From Flavobacterium flabelliforme (GTDB lineage: Bacteria; Bacteroidota; Bacteroidia; Flavobacteriales; Flavobacteriaceae): DNA of 64,000 nucleotides. The DNA lies in assembly GCF_017948675.1 (NCBI RefSeq), contig NZ_JAGFBU010000001.1:248001-312000 (forward strand), read 5' to 3'. This document shows positions 62,808-64,000 of this stretch, one piece after another. The notes below the pieces were generated by a model. That model ran no database searches. It worked only from the letters and a program-made list of their open reading frames with translations, and had not been told where the DNA came from. The position numbers and the translations under genes were made by a program. The first letter of the stretch is position 1. The number at the start of each line of letters is the position of its first letter.

Positions 62808-63935
62808 ATGAGCAAACTTCCCAATATTGCCACGAGTATATTTACAGTAATGTCGAAAATGGCTTCAGAACACAAAGCCATTAATTTATCTCAAGGTTTT
62901 CCAAATTTTCCAGTTGACAAAAGATTAACAGAAATTGTTGCTAAACTCGCTACCGAAAATGTACATCAATATACGCCCATTTCTGGCTATCCGCCGTTAT
63001 TATCAAAAATAGCTGCACTTACTAAGAAATCCTATTCAAGAGTTGTTCATCCTGAAACCGAAATTTTAGTAACGGCAGGAGCAAGTCAAGGAATTTTTAC
63101 AACTATTACCGCTTTACTAAAAACAAATGAGGAAGTACTAATTCTAGATCCGAGTTATGATTGTTATGAAGCACCCGTACTACTTTGCAATGCTAAGCCA
63201 ATTCGAGTAGCTTTGAACGATGATTACACTCCCAATTGGGAAATTATAGACAAAGCATGCTCTTCGAAAACGAAGATGATTATCATTAATAATCCACACA
63301 ATCCAACTGGAAAAATTTTAAAAGAATCTGACTTCCAATCATTAGAACTTTTACTAGAAAAATACCCAAACATTTTAGTCCTATCCGACGAAGTTTATGA
63401 ATACATCACTTTTGAAGAAAAGCATATTTCAGCCAATACAAGAGAAAAATTGATCAATCGTTGTATTGTAGTTTCTTCTTTTGGGAAATCATTTCATATC
63501 ACCGGATGGAAAATAGGGTATTTGATTGCGCCTGAACACTTAATGAAAGAAATAAAAAAAGTACATCAGTTTTTAGTTTTTAGTATAAATAGCATTTGCC
63601 AAGTGGCCATTAGCGACTATTTAGACGTAGTTTCTACTGATGATATTAAGAAAATGTACCAAGAAAAACGAGACTATTTCAGAGGATTATTACACGGAAG
63701 TCGTTTTGAACTCATGCCCTGCGAAGGAACTTATTTTCAAGTTGCTTCCTATTCTGCTATTTCAAACGAAAATGATGTTGATTTTTGTAAACGATTAATC
63801 ACTGAATATGGCGTTGCTGCCATTCCAATCTCTACTTTTTATGGAGATGGAAAAGACTTAAAGTTAATTCGCTTTTGTTTTGCAAAAGACAATGCCACAT
63901 TAGAAGAAGCTGCTAAAAGATTATGCACGATATAA
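62808..63935 (+). CDS. PLP-dependent aminotransferase (methionine aminotransferase-like)
   Basis: The start at 62808 (MSKLPNIATSIFTVMSKMA) is preferred over 62796, which lies in a hairpin arm. The product of 375 residues is a fold-type-I aminotransferase: INLSQGFPNFP, TAGASQGIFTT, NNPHNPTG, and SSFGKSFHITGWKIGY with the PLP lysine. The pattern (SQGFPNF, KSFHITGWKIGY) matches YbdL/methionine aminotransferases, which use 2-oxo-4-methylthiobutyrate in methionine salvage. The specificity is inferred. It stands alone. Confidence 0.8.
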   Translation: MSKLPNIATSIFTVMSKMASEHKAINLSQGFPNFPVDKRLTEIVAKLATENVHQYTPISGYPPLLSKIAALTKKSYSRVVHPETEILVTAGASQGIFTTITALLKTNEEVLILDPSYDCYEAPVLLCNAKPIRVALNDDYTPNWEIIDKACSSKTKMIIINNPHNPTGKILKESDFQSLELLLEKYPNILVLSDEVYEYITFEEKHISANTREKLINRCIVVSSFGKSFHITGWKIGYLIAPEHLMKEIKKVHQFLVFSINSICQVAISDYLDVVSTDDIKKMYQEKRDYFRGLLHGSRFELMPCEGTYFQVASYSAISNENDVDFCKRLITEYGVAAIPISTFYGDGKDLKLIRFCFAKDNATLEEAAKRLCTI

Positions 63936-64000
63936 AAGTGCTGATTTATTTATTTTTATTATGCATGCATACTATTTGATTTCGTTATATTTACAATTCA

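Overview
The window looks like the chromosome of a Flavobacterium-like member of the Bacteroidota. It is AT-rich and carries several TAnnTTTG -7 promoter boxes, a type IX secretion (T9SS) C-terminal sorting domain, outer-membrane receptor-like barrels, and typical flavobacterial housekeeping genes (dnaA, grpE-dnaJ, hisS, mtaB, ribD, prmC). No rRNA, tRNA, CRISPR array or prophage was found.

Layout. Positions 1-5.8 kb hold a truncated hypothetical gene, a membrane protein, a lipocalin broken by a one-base frameshift, an MsbA-type ABC exporter, a small membrane protein, an outer-membrane barrel and a 52-residue membrane peptide. Positions 5.9-32.5 kb form the accessory centre: a polymorphic-toxin island read on the minus strand. 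Its head is an operon driven by a good Bacteroidota promoter at 32425-32455. The operon encodes two paralogous outer-membrane barrels, a T9SS-sorted secreted protein, a 3293-residue SpvB/TcB/Rhs fusion (TcB-TcC-like) with a nuclease-like C-terminal tip, and a candidate immunity protein. Downstream lie five displaced C-terminal cassettes, each a short piece of Rhs core plus a different toxin tip plus its own immunity gene: an M23 peptidase with a DUF4348-like lipoprotein, a phospholipase A2-like tip with a 3-TM protein, a class-3 lipase with an ankyrin lipoprotein, and two unrecognised tips with related membrane-anchored partners. Three of the five tips are broken by a stop or a one-base frameshift. 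Four of the five core arms carry the same 53-bp insertion at the same place. Between cassettes are CCAAGC-hairpin terminators and variable G+C-rich REP-like palindromes. A decayed REP-associated transposase, an older rhs remnant and two tails of HTH regulators lie at the left end or in the junctions.

Positions 32.9-64 kb are mostly ordinary chromosome: a DUF1800/DUF1501 secreted pair, an outer-membrane receptor-like barrel, a drug/metabolite exporter, AlkB, a sterol-desaturase-like enzyme, an L,D-transpeptidase, an SDR enzyme, MtaB, a HAD phosphatase, a NtrC-type regulator without a DNA-binding domain, a NatA/NatB-type exporter, DnaJ/GrpE, HisS, a MacB/FtsX-type permease, PrmC, a GNAT enzyme, RibD, DnaA with a tyrosine phosphatase, a tetrapyrrole-methylase-family methyltransferase and an aminotransferase. 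A roughly 85-140 bp interspersed repeat occurs four times (6.1, 16.4, 47.8 and 54.0 kb). Two copies abut truncated rhs fragments.

Working model (inference): the head operon exports one Rhs-type toxin, and the downstream cassettes are a reservoir of alternative tips with immunity genes that could be swapped in by homologous recombination through the shared core.
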